NCBI GenBank assembly: GCA_016281915.1 | Contig: JAEEJO010000050.1 | Location: forward strand, 1 to 64,000 | Length of the DNA stretch: 64,000 bases | Source: Clostridiales bacterium | GTDB taxonomy: Bacteria > Bacillota > Clostridia > Oscillospirales > UBA644 | Direction of reading: 5' to 3' | Shown: piece after piece, positions 50,070 to 61,042 of the stretch | How the letters are laid out: each line of letters starts with the position of its first letter | Position numbering within the stretch: the stretch's first letter is position 1 | Notes under the pieces: model-generated | Told to the model about the DNA's origin: nothing | The model's input: the letters and a program-made list of their open reading frames with translations, nothing else | Databases searched by the model: none | Made by a program: the position numbers and the translations under genes

Positions 50070-50387
50070 CTATTCAGACAGAGAATCGTATTCGATTCTC
50101 AGTTTGTCAAGTTCGGCAGTTAAGTTTTCAAGGTCTGTGTTCATTTTTCTGCGCTCTTCGCCAAGTCTTTCGGTTTCATCCTTTGCTATTGCGAGCTTTC
50201 CTGCCGCTTCTTCTCTGCGAAGGCTGACGTCACGGTATCTGAAAAACAGAAATACCGTTACTGCCAGGGCAATAACAGCGACCAGAGCAAAAACGGCGTT
50301 TACCGCTTTTCTGCCGCGGCGTTCTTTTTCGCTGTAGTAGGATGATGATGACCGTGAAGAGGCTCTTACGTAGCTTCTTTGTCTCAT
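50070..50387 (-). CDS. Small TM/coiled-coil protein
   Basis: Single TM (AVFALVAVIALAVTVFLFF) plus coiled coil; adjacent to deacetylase. Confidence 0.65.
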   Translation of the reverse strand: MRQRSYVRASSRSSSSYYSEKERRGRKAVNAVFALVAVIALAVTVFLFFRYRDVSLRREEAAGKLAIAKDETERLGEERRKMNTDLENLTAELDKLRIEYDSLSE

Positions 50388-50531
50388 TTCAATCTCCTGT
50401 TTGCTGTAAATTCGGGTTTTTTGTATTTGTGTGTTTATATAATTGTAGCATATTAAAGCGCTTTTTTCAATATCAAAACGCCGGAAATATATGATTTTTA
50501 CAATTTTTTTAATTTTTCAATAACGTCGGAC

Positions 50532-50560
50532 TTGACACGGGTGGACACGGATGGTATAAT
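50532..50560 (+). promoter_or_regulatory. Perfect consensus sigma-A promoter of the vanZ-like gene
   Basis: TTGACA-17 nt-TATAAT. Confidence 0.85.
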
Positions 50561-50572
50561 CATTGTATCATT

Positions 50573-51100
50573 GTGATAATAACAATAAACCGAAACGGAT
50601 TTATGGACAAAATGAAGAACAAAAATAAGGTTTTAACCGTTCTGATTATCGCATCCGTGCTGACTGCGCTGATAATATTTTCAATGTCAATGATCCCCGG
50701 AGAAGAATCCGTGCGCGAAAGCGGGATGATCGTTGAATTTCTTCGCAATATGTTTGACTCTGAGCACAGTCTGACCGTTGACGAGCTTCAGTTTATAGTT
50801 AGAAAGACCGCGCATTTCTGCGAGTTTTTCATTTTCGGCGCGGAGCTGACTGCGATTGCGCTTATCAAAGCTAAAAAGATACTCAGCCCGTGGCTTTTTA
50901 TGCCCCTGTTTTTCTCGCTTCTTACAGCCGTAACAGACGAGTTCATACAGCTTTTCAGAGAAAGAACAAGTCTTGTGACGGATGTGCTGATAGATTTTTC
51001 GGGAGCGCTTTTCGCAATATTTGTTCTCTGCTGTATTTTTGCGATCGCTTCAAGGTCGGCAAAACGGAAAGCTGAGGCAAAAAGAACAGACACGCTGTAA
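50573..51100 (+). CDS. VanZ-family membrane protein
   Basis: VRKTAHFCEFFIFGAELTAIAL, AVTDEFIQLFRERTSLVTDVLIDFSGAL. Confidence 0.9.
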   Translation: MIITINRNGFMDKMKNKNKVLTVLIIASVLTALIIFSMSMIPGEESVRESGMIVEFLRNMFDSEHSLTVDELQFIVRKTAHFCEFFIFGAELTAIALIKAKKILSPWLFMPLFFSLLTAVTDEFIQLFRERTSLVTDVLIDFSGALFAIFVLCCIFAIASRSAKRKAEAKRTDTL

Positions 51101-51169
51101 CCTGTGAATAATACAAAAAGAGACGGAGCTTACGTTCCGTCTCTTTTATATAATTCTGTTTTACTATAA

Positions 51170-52417
51170 TTATTTGCTCTTTGTGATATCGTTTAAGAGC
51201 TTGAGGAAGCTGTCGTTTGCATCGTCGTCATCGGGAACGGAGGTGGATGCTCTTCTTGCGGAAGGACGTTCTGTTCCTATCGGACGCTGAACACTGCCTG
51301 TTCTGGGCTGTCTTGTAGGCATCGGATCATATTCGGGTTCGGGATTAGTCTGTGCGGGAGCCTGCTCGGGAGCCTGTTCAGCTTTGGGTGTGGACGGGAT
51401 ATTGAAGAAGTTATCTATGGGAGTAGCAGACGGCTGTTTTTTAACGGGAGTGTTGACTACAGATTCGTCAAAGCAGGAAGCGATAACAGCTATGCGCAGC
51501 TCGTCCTGAAGAGTATCGTCGAGTATAACGCCCCAGATGATATCGACATCGGGATGAGCCTCTTCTTTGATGATATCAGCCGCTCTGTAAATATCTTCAA
51601 GGTCGATATTGGAGTCTGCGGTGAAGTTGAGAAGGATCTTGCGAGCGCCGGCGATAGACGTTTCAAGCAGCGGTGAGGTGATTGCGTTTCTTGCCGCTGT
51701 TTCCGCTTTGTCCTTGCCTTTTGCTGAAGCGACGCACATATGAGCGTAGCCTGCGTCTTTCATGTTTGACGTAACATCCGCGAAGTCGAGATTTATAAAG
51801 CCGTGGCCCTGGATAAGCTCGGTAATGCTCTGAACGCCCTGTTTAAGGATGCCGTCAGCCATTTCAAAAGCATTGGCAAGAGTGATCTTTGCATCTGTAA
51901 CGAGTTTGAGACGTTCGTTGGGAATAACGATAAGAGCGTCAACTTCCTGAAGAAGTTCTTCTATACCGCGTTCAGCTTGAGCCATTTTACGTGTGCCTTC
52001 AAAAGCAAAAGGTTTTGTGACTATACCTACGGTAAGCACGCCGAGTTCTTTTGCAACTCTGGCTACGAACGGAGCTGCGCCTGTACCTGTGCCGCCGCCC
52101 ATACCTGCGGTGATGAATACCATTTCGGTGCCCTTGAGCACTTCTTCGATCTGAGCCTTGCTTTCTTCCGCAGCTTTACGTCCTATTTCCGGATTGGCGC
52201 CTGCGCCTCTTCCGTGTGTGACGCTTTCTCCGATAAGAACCTTATGGGTAGCCTGCGAGTGGTTGAGCGCCTGCTTATCTGTGTTGACAGCAACGAATTC
52301 CACGCCGAGAACTTCGTCTTTGATCATTCTGTTAACGGCGTTGTTTCCGCCGCCGCCTACGCCTACGACTTTGATGGTTACGAAATTATCCTGTTCCTCT
52401 ATACTGCGAAATGCCAT
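51170..52417 (-). CDS. ftsZ: Cell division protein FtsZ
   Basis: [27 protein letters not shown]; start at 52417. Confidence 0.98.
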   Translation of the reverse strand: MAFRSIEEQDNFVTIKVVGVGGGGNNAVNRMIKDEVLGVEFVAVNTDKQALNHSQATHKVLIGESVTHGRGAGANPEIGRKAAEESKAQIEEVLKGTEMVFITAGMGGGTGTGAAPFVARVAKELGVLTVGIVTKPFAFEGTRKMAQAERGIEELLQEVDALIVIPNERLKLVTDAKITLANAFEMADGILKQGVQSITELIQGHGFINLDFADVTSNMKDAGYAHMCVASAKGKDKAETAARNAITSPLLETSIAGARKILLNFTADSNIDLEDIYRAADIIKEEAHPDVDIIWGVILDDTLQDELRIAVIASCFDESVVNTPVKKQPSATPIDNFFNIPSTPKAEQAPEQAPAQTNPEPEYDPMPTRQPRTGSVQRPIGTERPSARRASTSVPDDDDANDSFLKLLNDITKSK

Positions 52418-52580
52418 ACCGTTCATCCTTTCAGAACATTCCATTTAATGTTTTATAATATGAATTGGTGTATATACATAATTATACTCTTATATATTAT
52501 CATATTTTTTCGTTATAGTCAATAGTTTTGTTTGAATTATTTTTTAAAAATGCGGTTTTTTATACCGAAAACGGCAAAAA

Positions 52581-53390
52581 TCATTCAAGAGCGCGGTATC
52601 TGCCCTCTCCCGGGTTTCGAACGTTTATCACTGCGCGTCTATCCGACGGGTTTCTGGAAAGAATTTCGAGAAGCATGCCCGTTTTTTTGTCAAGATCCTC
52701 GCTTGTTCCGAGTTCGACCTCGATTATGTCGTCAAGATAAAATACGAGATTGTATTTTTTTGAAAAATCAATATATGTCACCCTCTGCGAAAGATCGTAT
52801 TTTTCAAGAGTGTCAAGAAGATCTGCAAGTATTGATACGTCTATATTTTCGTTAAGATCAATGGTTTTGCCGAGCATATACGATTTTTCCTGAGCTTCGT
52901 CCTCTCCGCTTCCGTTTTGAGCCGCCGTATCCGACGCGAACTCTATACCGTCGATCTTCAGAACACCTTCGACGGGAGAAGGAGTGATCTCAAGGACCTT
53001 GAAATCACCGTCAAGACAAAGATAAACGCCGTTTGACGAAACGGAGTATTTTGCGGTGGCGCCTTCGACAGAAATATTCAGTCTGTCCGGGAATGCGATG
53101 GAAAAAGTTACGTTTTTCACATACGGAAGAGCGGTCTGCAGCTTGTCTTTTGCTTTGTTTTTGTCAAACTGCAGTATGGGCTCGCCGCGAAATTCGTCGC
53201 ATTTTGAAAGAAGCTCTCCGGAACCGTATCTGCTTGCGTTTTCTACGGCAACAACGCCGATACGAAGGAATATGCGCGATAAAACGGAAAGAATTACCGC
53301 TACGGCAATAAGTATTATCAGCACAGTCACCGTCCGCGTGATGCGTCGGCGGCGAAGTGTTCTGTTTATTCGTTCTATCTCGCTTGCCAT
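52581..53390 (-). CDS. ftsQ: FtsQ/DivIB-type cell division protein (POTRA)
   Basis: N-terminal TM, POTRA-like IGVVAVENASRYGSGELL; dcw context. Confidence 0.8.
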   Translation of the reverse strand: MASEIERINRTLRRRRITRTVTVLIILIAVAVILSVLSRIFLRIGVVAVENASRYGSGELLSKCDEFRGEPILQFDKNKAKDKLQTALPYVKNVTFSIAFPDRLNISVEGATAKYSVSSNGVYLCLDGDFKVLEITPSPVEGVLKIDGIEFASDTAAQNGSGEDEAQEKSYMLGKTIDLNENIDVSILADLLDTLEKYDLSQRVTYIDFSKKYNLVFYLDDIIEVELGTSEDLDKKTGMLLEILSRNPSDRRAVINVRNPGEGRYRALE

Positions 53391-53444
53391 ATTTTTCCTT
53401 TCACGTTTCAGTTCGATAAAGGCTTTTTGATTATTTTTAAATAA

Positions 53445-54563
53445 TTATTGTGCGCGGTTCGCGATCAGTTTTTCAGTTTCGGCGCAGATTTCCTCTGCAG
53501 CATTCGTTTTTGCGAGCGAAAGCGCCGCATTTTCCATCTCGTGAAGCCTGTTTTTATCGCTGCAAAGATCCTTAACGAGCTCGTAAAGCTTTTTACCGTC
53601 CAGGTCTTTTTCCTCTATCAGAACCGCCGCGCCCGCATCGGAATACGTTTTCGCGTTATAATATTGATGGTTTTCGGCGACATTCGGCGACGGAATAAGC
53701 ACGGATGCCTTTCCTAACGCGGCAATTTCCGTCAGAGTCATGGCTCCGGAACGGTTTATAACTATATCCGCAGCGGCCATTACGTCGGGCATATTGTAAA
53801 TATACTCCATTATGTGAAGGTTCGGCGCAGAGGCTGTATCGCCGAGCTTTTCGATCACGCGTTCATAGTCCGAAGATGCACCATGAAAATGCGTTATAAT
53901 GCCTTCTTCAGCAGAAAGCTTTGCCATTTCACAGAAAGCGTCGTTTATCTCACGGGCGCCCAGACTGCCGCCGCATGACAAGACGACGGACGCATTTTCA
54001 TCTATCCCGAGCTCCTTGCGCGCCGCTTCCCTTGTTTTAGTAAGAAATTCGCGTTTTATGGGATTTCCCGTAAGCAGGCATTTTTCCGGAGGACAGTCAA
54101 GTTTGTTTTTCAGAGGAAAGCTGAGAAAGATTCTGTCAACTCTCGATGCAAGCATTTTGGTCGTAACTCCGGCAAAAGCGTTCTGTTCGTGGATAACGGA
54201 AGGAATACCCAATTTGCATGCGGCATACATAACCGGTGCGCTGACATATCCCCCCGTACCTATCGCAACGTCGGGAGCAAAGTTTTTTATTACTTTGCGA
54301 AGCTTGGCAGACGTTGACGCAAAGGTAAAAAGAGCTTTTATATTATGTTTTAAAGCTTTAAAGGTCTTTGCCCTTGTAAAACCGTTTGCCTTTACAAACG
54401 TGATGTTGTATCCGGCTCTCGGAACGAGGTCCGCCTCTCTGTTGTTTTTTGTTCCTATAAAGAGGATATCCGCGTCGGGATGCCGTATTTTCATTTCATT
54501 TGCGATTGCGATCGCAGGATTTATATGTCCGGATGTTCCTCCGCAGGCAACCAATATTTTCAT
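53445..54563 (-). CDS. murG: UDP-GlcNAc--undecaprenyl-PP-MurNAc-pentapeptide GlcNAc transferase
   Basis: ILVACGGTSGHINPAIAIA, VIHEQNAFAGVTTKML, IVINRSGAMTLTEIAALGKASVLIPSPN. Confidence 0.96.
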   Translation of the reverse strand: MKILVACGGTSGHINPAIAIANEMKIRHPDADILFIGTKNNREADLVPRAGYNITFVKANGFTRAKTFKALKHNIKALFTFASTSAKLRKVIKNFAPDVAIGTGGYVSAPVMYAACKLGIPSVIHEQNAFAGVTTKMLASRVDRIFLSFPLKNKLDCPPEKCLLTGNPIKREFLTKTREAARKELGIDENASVVLSCGGSLGAREINDAFCEMAKLSAEEGIITHFHGASSDYERVIEKLGDTASAPNLHIMEYIYNMPDVMAAADIVINRSGAMTLTEIAALGKASVLIPSPNVAENHQYYNAKTYSDAGAAVLIEEKDLDGKKLYELVKDLCSDKNRLHEMENAALSLAKTNAAEEICAETEKLIANRAQ

Positions 54564-54577
54564 ACTAATCACGCCCT

Positions 54578-55717
54578 TTATTTCTGATACAGATCTCTAG
54601 ATACGCCCAGAACAAGTCCCATTTCAACAAGCAAAACCATAAGAGCTGTGCCTCCGTAACTGAAAAACGGAAGTGAAATGCCGGTTGTAGGCGTGGAGTT
54701 TGTAACAACGCTGAGGTTAAGAACCGTCTGCAGTGCGACTCTCGTTATGATACCCATTGAAAGGAGCGACATAAACTGATTGTTTGTTTTTACGCTGATA
54801 TAAATACCGCGCCAGATAAGAAGCGCAAAAAGAATTATTATGAGAACTACCCCTATAAAGCCTATTTCCTCCGAAGTGATCGAAAAAATGCAGTCGTTTT
54901 GAGGCTCGGGCAAAAAAAGGTATTTTTGTCTGCTTTTTCCGTAGCCAAGTCCGAAAAGACCGCCGGAACCGATCGTGATCAGAGACTGATAAGGTTGATG
55001 TCCGTTTCCGAGAAGGTCTCTCGTTGGATCAAGCCATACAAGAACGCGTTCCATCATATAATTTACATTCAAAACTGCAACTATTGCGCCTAATATGCCG
55101 ATCGCAGCCGCTACACCGCAGTATAATTTATTGCTGCCGCCTACTATGAGCATTATAAAGCCGACGCCGAAAATAAGGATCGCGCCGGAAAGGTGCGTTT
55201 CAATAAGAACAAGTCCCGCCGGAAAAGCAAAAATGAGAAACGGAATGACAAAGCCTCTGATGAACGTTTTCATTACGTTTTTATTTTTCCTTATATAACG
55301 CGCAAGCTCCATAATAACTGCGAGTTTAGCGAATTCGGACGGCTGGAACTGTACCGAGCCGATATAGAGCCAGCGTTTTTCGGAGTCCTTGCTGACAATC
55401 AGAACAAGAATAAGAAGAGCGACGGAACCAACGTAAAATACGGGGATGAACCTTGAGTAGAAGCTTGCCGGAATCATTGAGGCAATAAACATACCCGCGA
55501 CACCTATAGCCGCATAAATAACCTGACGACGAATAAAGAAGTAACTGTCTCCCGTTTTTGCAAGCGATGCGGCATGACCCGCGGAAAGAAGCATCATAAG
55601 TCCTACCGCAAGAAGCAGAAGGACTATGATAAGCATGGGAAGATCTATGGGTTTGAGCAGTTTTTCTTTTTTAAGGGGTGTTTCGGGCTCGACTGCCCTG
55701 TTTTTGACGGAAGTCAT
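54578..55717 (-). CDS. ftsW: FtsW/SpoVE-type SEDS glycosyltransferase
   Basis: LNVNYMMERVLVWLDPTRDLLGNGHQPYQSLITIGSGGLFGLGYGKSRQKYLFLPEPQNDCIFSITSEEIGFIG; start 55717. Confidence 0.93.
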   Translation of the reverse strand: MTSVKNRAVEPETPLKKEKLLKPIDLPMLIIVLLLLAVGLMMLLSAGHAASLAKTGDSYFFIRRQVIYAAIGVAGMFIASMIPASFYSRFIPVFYVGSVALLILVLIVSKDSEKRWLYIGSVQFQPSEFAKLAVIMELARYIRKNKNVMKTFIRGFVIPFLIFAFPAGLVLIETHLSGAILIFGVGFIMLIVGGSNKLYCGVAAAIGILGAIVAVLNVNYMMERVLVWLDPTRDLLGNGHQPYQSLITIGSGGLFGLGYGKSRQKYLFLPEPQNDCIFSITSEEIGFIGVVLIIILFALLIWRGIYISVKTNNQFMSLLSMGIITRVALQTVLNLSVVTNSTPTTGISLPFFSYGGTALMVLLVEMGLVLGVSRDLYQK

Positions 55718-55734
55718 TTTTATCTGTCCTTTTA

Positions 55735-56748
55735 TTATATAAGAAGGAGGGCTGCGATAATGCAGGCTATTACGGTTATTCCGGAAAACAGGAGACATAT
55801 CTTTTCTTCGCTCCATCCGGACATTTCAAAGCTGTGATGTATCGGAGTCATTTTGAAAAGGCGTTTGCCGTGGGTTATTTTGAAATATACGCGCTGAATT
55901 ATTACCGAAAACGTTTCTATAAGATAGATTATACCGACAAGAAGAAGAACGATCGGCATATCGAGCGAAAAGGCTATTGTTACAACCATTCCTCCAAGGA
56001 ACATAGAGCCGACGTCGCCCATCATTATCTTGCATGGATGCCAGTTAAAAATGAGAAAAGCTAGCAGGGCTCCTGTAAGCGCAAGAGAAAGAACGGTGAT
56101 ATCGTAACATCCGCGTGCAGCGGAAATAACAACGTAAAAAATAGCCACGGGTATAGTTACGCTTGTGCAGAGTCCGTCAAGACCGTCCGTAATATTTACG
56201 GCATTTGTAAATCCCACCATTATTATCATGGCAAGGACGTACCAGAATATGCCAAGATCGATACTGAATCCGCCTATCTTATCGACAAAGAACGGAAAAT
56301 CAAAACGTATCGTTGTGTCTCCGCCCGTGCGGACGGCATTGAATATAATAAACGCAAGTGAAATAATGAACTGAATGATGATCTTCTGCAGCTCTGAAAG
56401 ACCCGCATTGTTTTTTTGTTTAATCTTAAGAAAGTCGTCGCTGAAACCGAGGATTGCGAAAACAAACGACGTTATCAGGCATATTATGCCTGCAGACGGA
56501 ACAGACGACGATGCGGTATAGTATTCAAAAGCGAGAATAAAATACGAAATGATCACGGCGAACATAAAGATAAGTCCGCCCATTGTGGGAGTTCCCTGTT
56601 TTGATTTATGCCAGGTAGGACCCATATTCTGTATGATCTGCTGACCCGCTTTAAGCTTTCTCAGGAAAGGAATAACTACGGGTGTGAAGATCAGAACAAG
56701 AACAAGAGAAACAAAAAATGCGATTATTGCCTGAAGAGGTATCGTCAT
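55735..56748 (-). CDS. mraY: Phospho-MurNAc-pentapeptide transferase
   Basis: GTPTMGGLIFMFA, NAVNITDGLDGLCTSV, TPIHHSFEMSGWSEEKI. Confidence 0.97.
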   Translation of the reverse strand: MTIPLQAIIAFFVSLVLVLIFTPVVIPFLRKLKAGQQIIQNMGPTWHKSKQGTPTMGGLIFMFAVIISYFILAFEYYTASSSVPSAGIICLITSFVFAILGFSDDFLKIKQKNNAGLSELQKIIIQFIISLAFIIFNAVRTGGDTTIRFDFPFFVDKIGGFSIDLGIFWYVLAMIIMVGFTNAVNITDGLDGLCTSVTIPVAIFYVVISAARGCYDITVLSLALTGALLAFLIFNWHPCKIMMGDVGSMFLGGMVVTIAFSLDMPIVLLLVGIIYLIETFSVIIQRVYFKITHGKRLFKMTPIHHSFEMSGWSEEKICLLFSGITVIACIIAALLLI

Positions 56749-56763
56749 AACGATTTCCTTTCT

Positions 56764-58116
56764 TTATTTGGCCTGATTTTTAAGGTTTGCTATAATTTCT
56801 TCGGCGTGCATTCCCCTGCTCGCCTTAAAAAGAATAACGTCTCCGCGGGCAGCGATACGGGAAAGGATATCGGATGCTTCTGCGGTGTTTTTGCAGGTAT
56901 ATATATCAGAAGGCTTAAGTCCCGCCTTTTCAGCGCCTTTTTTATAGCTTTCTGCAAAGTCGCCGAATGCAATTAGAATATCTGCGCCGTGGATCTGTCT
57001 GCCCGTCATTTCATGCAGCTCTTCGGAATGAGAACCAAGCTCGAGCATATCGCCTAAAACCGCTATTTTTCTTCCGTTTTTTGTTCTCAGCACATTAACT
57101 GCCGCAACTACCGAATCAGGGCTTGCATTATAGCAGTCCTCAATAACGGTCATGGAATTCATCTCATAGATATTCTGCCTGAGCGGCGCGTTTCTGAATT
57201 TGAGAAGGCCCGCTTTGATATTATCGTTGTCAATACCGAGTATCTGTCCGACGGCTATTGCGGAAAGGGCGTTGTATACATTATGCACACCCTCTGTGGG
57301 AATGGTGACGTCGATAACACCGGCAGGCGTTTCGGCAAAAAAGCTGCATTGTCCGTCCGCGCCGAGGATATCCTCCGCTCTGAATTCAGCGTTTCTGTTG
57401 CCGATACCGTAATAAATCACACGTTGTCTTATCGACTTAGGATCGATCCTGGAAAGGTATTCGTCATCACCGTTAAGGATAAGTATCCCTTTTTCATCCA
57501 TTCCGTCAAGGATCTCAAGTTTTGCCTTCATTATATTTTCGCGGCTTCCCAGAAACTCGATATGAGAAAAGCCTATATTTGATATGACCGCGATATCGGG
57601 ATATGCAATCCCGGAAAGCAGGCTTATTTCACCGAAACCGCTCATACCCATTTCAAACACGCACGCATTGCTTGTTGACGGCATATTGAGAATGGTGGCA
57701 GGAAGACCGACGGTGCTGTTCTTGTTTCCTTCTGTTTTGTAAACATTGAATCCGCGAGAGAGCACTGCCGCAATAAACTCTTTTGTAGTGGTTTTTCCTA
57801 CGCTTCCCGTAACTGCGACCGTGGGGATGTCAAGAGTTTTTGCATAAAGCCGCGCCGCTGCCTGAAAAGCAGCGAGTGAATCGTTAACAAGAAGATACGG
57901 GATCCTTGTATCCGTTTTATGCGTGCATATTGCTGCCACTGCGCCCTTTTCGGCAGCGCTGTTTATAAAAATGTGTCCGTCCGTTCTTTCCCCCGGAAGG
58001 CACACAAAAAGGCAGCCGGGAAAAGCCTCGCGCGAATCATATGCCGCGCCGATAAATTCCGTATCGCCGCCGATCATTTCCCCGCCGACGGCAGCCTGTA
58101 ATTGAGAAAGCTTCAT
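56764..58116 (-). CDS. murF: UDP-MurNAc-tripeptide--D-Ala-D-Ala ligase
   Basis: VAVTGSVGKTTTKEFIAAVL, EGNKNSTVGLPATIL, EDCYNASPDSVVAAV; start 58116. Confidence 0.95.
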   Translation of the reverse strand: MKLSQLQAAVGGEMIGGDTEFIGAAYDSREAFPGCLFVCLPGERTDGHIFINSAAEKGAVAAICTHKTDTRIPYLLVNDSLAAFQAAARLYAKTLDIPTVAVTGSVGKTTTKEFIAAVLSRGFNVYKTEGNKNSTVGLPATILNMPSTSNACVFEMGMSGFGEISLLSGIAYPDIAVISNIGFSHIEFLGSRENIMKAKLEILDGMDEKGILILNGDDEYLSRIDPKSIRQRVIYYGIGNRNAEFRAEDILGADGQCSFFAETPAGVIDVTIPTEGVHNVYNALSAIAVGQILGIDNDNIKAGLLKFRNAPLRQNIYEMNSMTVIEDCYNASPDSVVAAVNVLRTKNGRKIAVLGDMLELGSHSEELHEMTGRQIHGADILIAFGDFAESYKKGAEKAGLKPSDIYTCKNTAEASDILSRIAARGDVILFKASRGMHAEEIIANLKNQAK

Positions 58117-58159
58117 TATATCCTCTTTCAAACCCTTTTAAGGCTACATTGTTTCTTCA

Positions 58160-60394
58160 TTATTCAAATTTTACCGTAACTACCGTTCCCCTGTCTACGC
58201 TTGCGCCTGCTTCGGGCGACTGCGAAACGGCCTTTACTTCCGGATAATTTATATTGGAACCTCGGACCGCTATATTGAGATCTGCGCCTAGAAGCGTTTC
58301 GTTTGATTCAGCCGCGGTTTTTCCGATAACGTCCGGAACGATCGTCTTTTGATCATACGGCGTATCGTTTGTGTAAATGATAACTGTTCCGCCTTCAGGA
58401 ATCTCCTTGTCGGCGGCAGGGAACTGCGCTGTTACAAGGCCGTTTCCGCCGACTATCTTGGCTGAAAAAGATGATGCTGCAAGAGCAGAGGCCGCATCTG
58501 CGGAGTCATATCCGAGAACATTCGGAACCGGCTGCGACAGACTTGTCGATCCGTCTGAATAGCTCGGTTCGATATTCAGATGTTTAAGGCAGTCAAGCAT
58601 AATATCTCTGCCGAGAGGCGCAGCTATATACGAGCCGTAGATCTGTCCGCTGTCAGGCTCGTCAACGATAACAAGAACGCAGATCTGCGGGTCGTCAGCA
58701 GGTGCGAAGCAGACAAAAGATGCGATCTTTTTGCTGTTTTCGTAAGAACCGTTTGAAACCTTCTGTGAGGTTCCCGTCTTACCTGCCATCTTATATCCTT
58801 TAAGGCGGCTTGTTTTGCTGCTATCGACAACGTATTCAAGCATATCCCAAAGCGTTTCGGCAGTTTCTTTTGAAACTATCTGTCTGACCTCTTTAGGTTC
58901 GTTTGATACTATTACGTTTCCGTCAGCATCGATTATTTCTTTTATGATATACGGCTGAAGGTATGTTCCGCCATTGGCTATCGCGCTGACACCGGCAATC
59001 AACTGCATACCGGTGATTTTGAACGTCTGACCGAAAGACGAGGAAAAAAGGTTATAGTCTGTCATCGAAGAAAGTGCGTGATGGATACCCGCGACCTCTC
59101 CGGGAAGACCTACGCCGGTTTTTTCGCGAAGACCGAAGATGGTAATATAATTATAAAAACGCTCTATTCCGATCTTTTCGGCAATCTGAATGAATACCGG
59201 GTTGCACGAGTTTGCAAGCGCCTGTCTGAAATCCTCGTATCCGTGTCCGCTTCTGTCGTGACAGTGATAAGTGATTACACCTTTGGTTATCTGTCCGGAG
59301 CAGTAAAACGTTTCGTTGAGGATCGGCAGTTTTTCTTCGAGAGCCATAGCGGAGGTAAATATTTTGAAAGTTGAACCCGGGTCATACTGCTCAACGATCA
59401 TTTTGTTGGTTCTGAGTTCCGCCGCGGTTTTATTATACTGTTTCAGATATTCGTCTGTGATACCGCCGAACTCGTCAAGATATTCCGAAAGCTTTTCGAG
59501 AATCAGCTCATCATTTATGGTAAACGGATCGTTCGGGTCATAGTCCGGTTTTGTTGCCATACCGAGTATTTCGCCGGTTTTAACGGACATTATGCATGCT
59601 GCGACACGGTTTTGAACCCTATGGTCGACCCTTGTTTTCTGGATATGCTTTTCGAGAAAATACTGCATCTCTATATCCACGGTAAGCTTTACGGTGCAGC
59701 CGTCTTTTGCGCTGATATACTGCTCATATTCAAACGGCATCGAGGTGCCGCGCGCATTGTTTGACGTGATTATCTTGCCATTTGTGCCTTTGAGATAATC
59801 ATCGTAAAGATACTCAACACCTTCAAGTCCGTGATTGTCTGTTCCGACAAAGCCGAGAACCGTTGAAAGAAGGTTGCCGTGCGGATAAAATCTTTTGGGG
59901 ATCTCGGTAATGGTTACTTTATTATATATGCTTTTGTTTGCACGAAGGAATTCTTCGACCTCTTCCTCTTTTTCCTTATTGATGCCACGGATTATCTCGA
60001 TATATCCTACGTCCTTTTTCGTTTTTTCAAGGAGCGTATCATAATCGATCGAGAGGATTTCGGAAAGACCGGAAGCAAGAAGTTCACGGTCGTCGTCAGT
60101 TTCGATGGACCGCGGCGACATCGTTACAAGATATGCCGTTGCCGAAACCGCAAGCTCATTGCCGTTTCTGTCAACTATAGCGCCGCGTTTTGCCTGTATA
60201 GCCGTATCACTTGTCTGCTGCGCGACGGCAAGACGTTCGTAATAATCATGTCTGACTACCTGAAGATAGAAAAATCTGCCTATAAGCGCAATAAGGCACA
60301 CTGTAAAGAGAATACCTACGACTATATATGCTGCTCTTCCGTTTTTTTTCTGCGGCTGCGCAGGAGTTGCAGGGACAGACGGTATGGAATTCAT
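58160..60394 (-). CDS. Class B penicillin-binding protein (SpoVD/PBP2-like) with two PASTA domains
   Basis: EQYDPGSTFKIFTSAM (SxxK), NSCNPVF (SxN), KMAGKTGTSQK (KTG); C-terminal VPNVLGYDSADA... and VPDVIGKTAAES... PASTA repeats; AGGAGG RBS before 60394. Confidence 0.95.
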   Translation of the reverse strand: MNSIPSVPATPAQPQKKNGRAAYIVVGILFTVCLIALIGRFFYLQVVRHDYYERLAVAQQTSDTAIQAKRGAIVDRNGNELAVSATAYLVTMSPRSIETDDDRELLASGLSEILSIDYDTLLEKTKKDVGYIEIIRGINKEKEEEVEEFLRANKSIYNKVTITEIPKRFYPHGNLLSTVLGFVGTDNHGLEGVEYLYDDYLKGTNGKIITSNNARGTSMPFEYEQYISAKDGCTVKLTVDIEMQYFLEKHIQKTRVDHRVQNRVAACIMSVKTGEILGMATKPDYDPNDPFTINDELILEKLSEYLDEFGGITDEYLKQYNKTAAELRTNKMIVEQYDPGSTFKIFTSAMALEEKLPILNETFYCSGQITKGVITYHCHDRSGHGYEDFRQALANSCNPVFIQIAEKIGIERFYNYITIFGLREKTGVGLPGEVAGIHHALSSMTDYNLFSSSFGQTFKITGMQLIAGVSAIANGGTYLQPYIIKEIIDADGNVIVSNEPKEVRQIVSKETAETLWDMLEYVVDSSKTSRLKGYKMAGKTGTSQKVSNGSYENSKKIASFVCFAPADDPQICVLVIVDEPDSGQIYGSYIAAPLGRDIMLDCLKHLNIEPSYSDGSTSLSQPVPNVLGYDSADAASALAASSFSAKIVGGNGLVTAQFPAADKEIPEGGTVIIYTNDTPYDQKTIVPDVIGKTAAESNETLLGADLNIAVRGSNINYPEVKAVSQSPEAGASVDRGTVVTVKFE

Positions 60395-60471
60395 AAAAGA
60401 AGATCCTCCTTTCCCGGAATGCGCGAACACGGATCCCGTAATCAATATATCAATACGTTTTTTGAGAAATC

Positions 60472-60493
60472 AAGGGCCACTTGCGTGACCCTT
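60472..60493 (-). other. RNA hairpin with GNRA-type loop upstream of the PBP gene
   Basis: Minus strand AAGGGTCAC-GCAA-GTGGCCCTT, 9-bp stem with one U-G wobble, GCAA loop. Confidence 0.45.
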
Positions 60494-60625
60494 AAGAGTT
60501 TTGGAGATACTGTATGAAAATCAAAAAATAATCCTGGCAATCAATACCGCGAAATGCGGTGTGATCATATGCAGAGGAGTGTAAATCGGAAATTTTTCGC
60601 GGGGACATAAACGATCATGTTTCCG

Positions 60626-61015
60626 TTATTTGAAATATTCCATTGCAACGGAAAATGCTCTCGATATTCTCGGAAGTATCCCCGCTTCTTCCTCCTCTGC
60701 GGCGATCAACAGTGTTTGGTTTGAGTTTTTGCTGACGATATATTCAATCTGGTAATTATTGATTTTAATCATGCCGAGACGGTTTATAGCATAATCTTCT
60801 ACGGCACGGTAATTTGTGCGTTCTTCATACTTGATTTTAAGAAGCTCGCCTTCGTTCTGCGCTTCTGCAAGCTGATTGTTCAGAGATTTCAGCTGAGCAA
60901 TTTTTTCATACTGCGCAATACAGCACATTACGCTCATTGCGCCTACGGCTACTATTATAATGATAAGGATCGCCGTAAGAATGTCTATATTTTTTGTCCG
61001 CGCTGTTTTTTCCAT
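60626..61015 (-). CDS. FtsL-like division protein
   Basis: Single TM plus coiled coil, located between rsmH and the PBP gene. Confidence 0.7.
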   Translation of the reverse strand: MEKTARTKNIDILTAILIIIIVAVGAMSVMCCIAQYEKIAQLKSLNNQLAEAQNEGELLKIKYEERTNYRAVEDYAINRLGMIKINNYQIEYIVSKNSNQTLLIAAEEEEAGILPRISRAFSVAMEYFK

Positions 61016-61042
61016 TTCTATCCTTCCTTATCATTATATTAT

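Noticed and set aside
54578-55816. ftsW start at 55816 as given in the ORF track
   Set aside because: It would overlap the 3' end of mraY; the ATG at 55717 fits the operon and protein family better.
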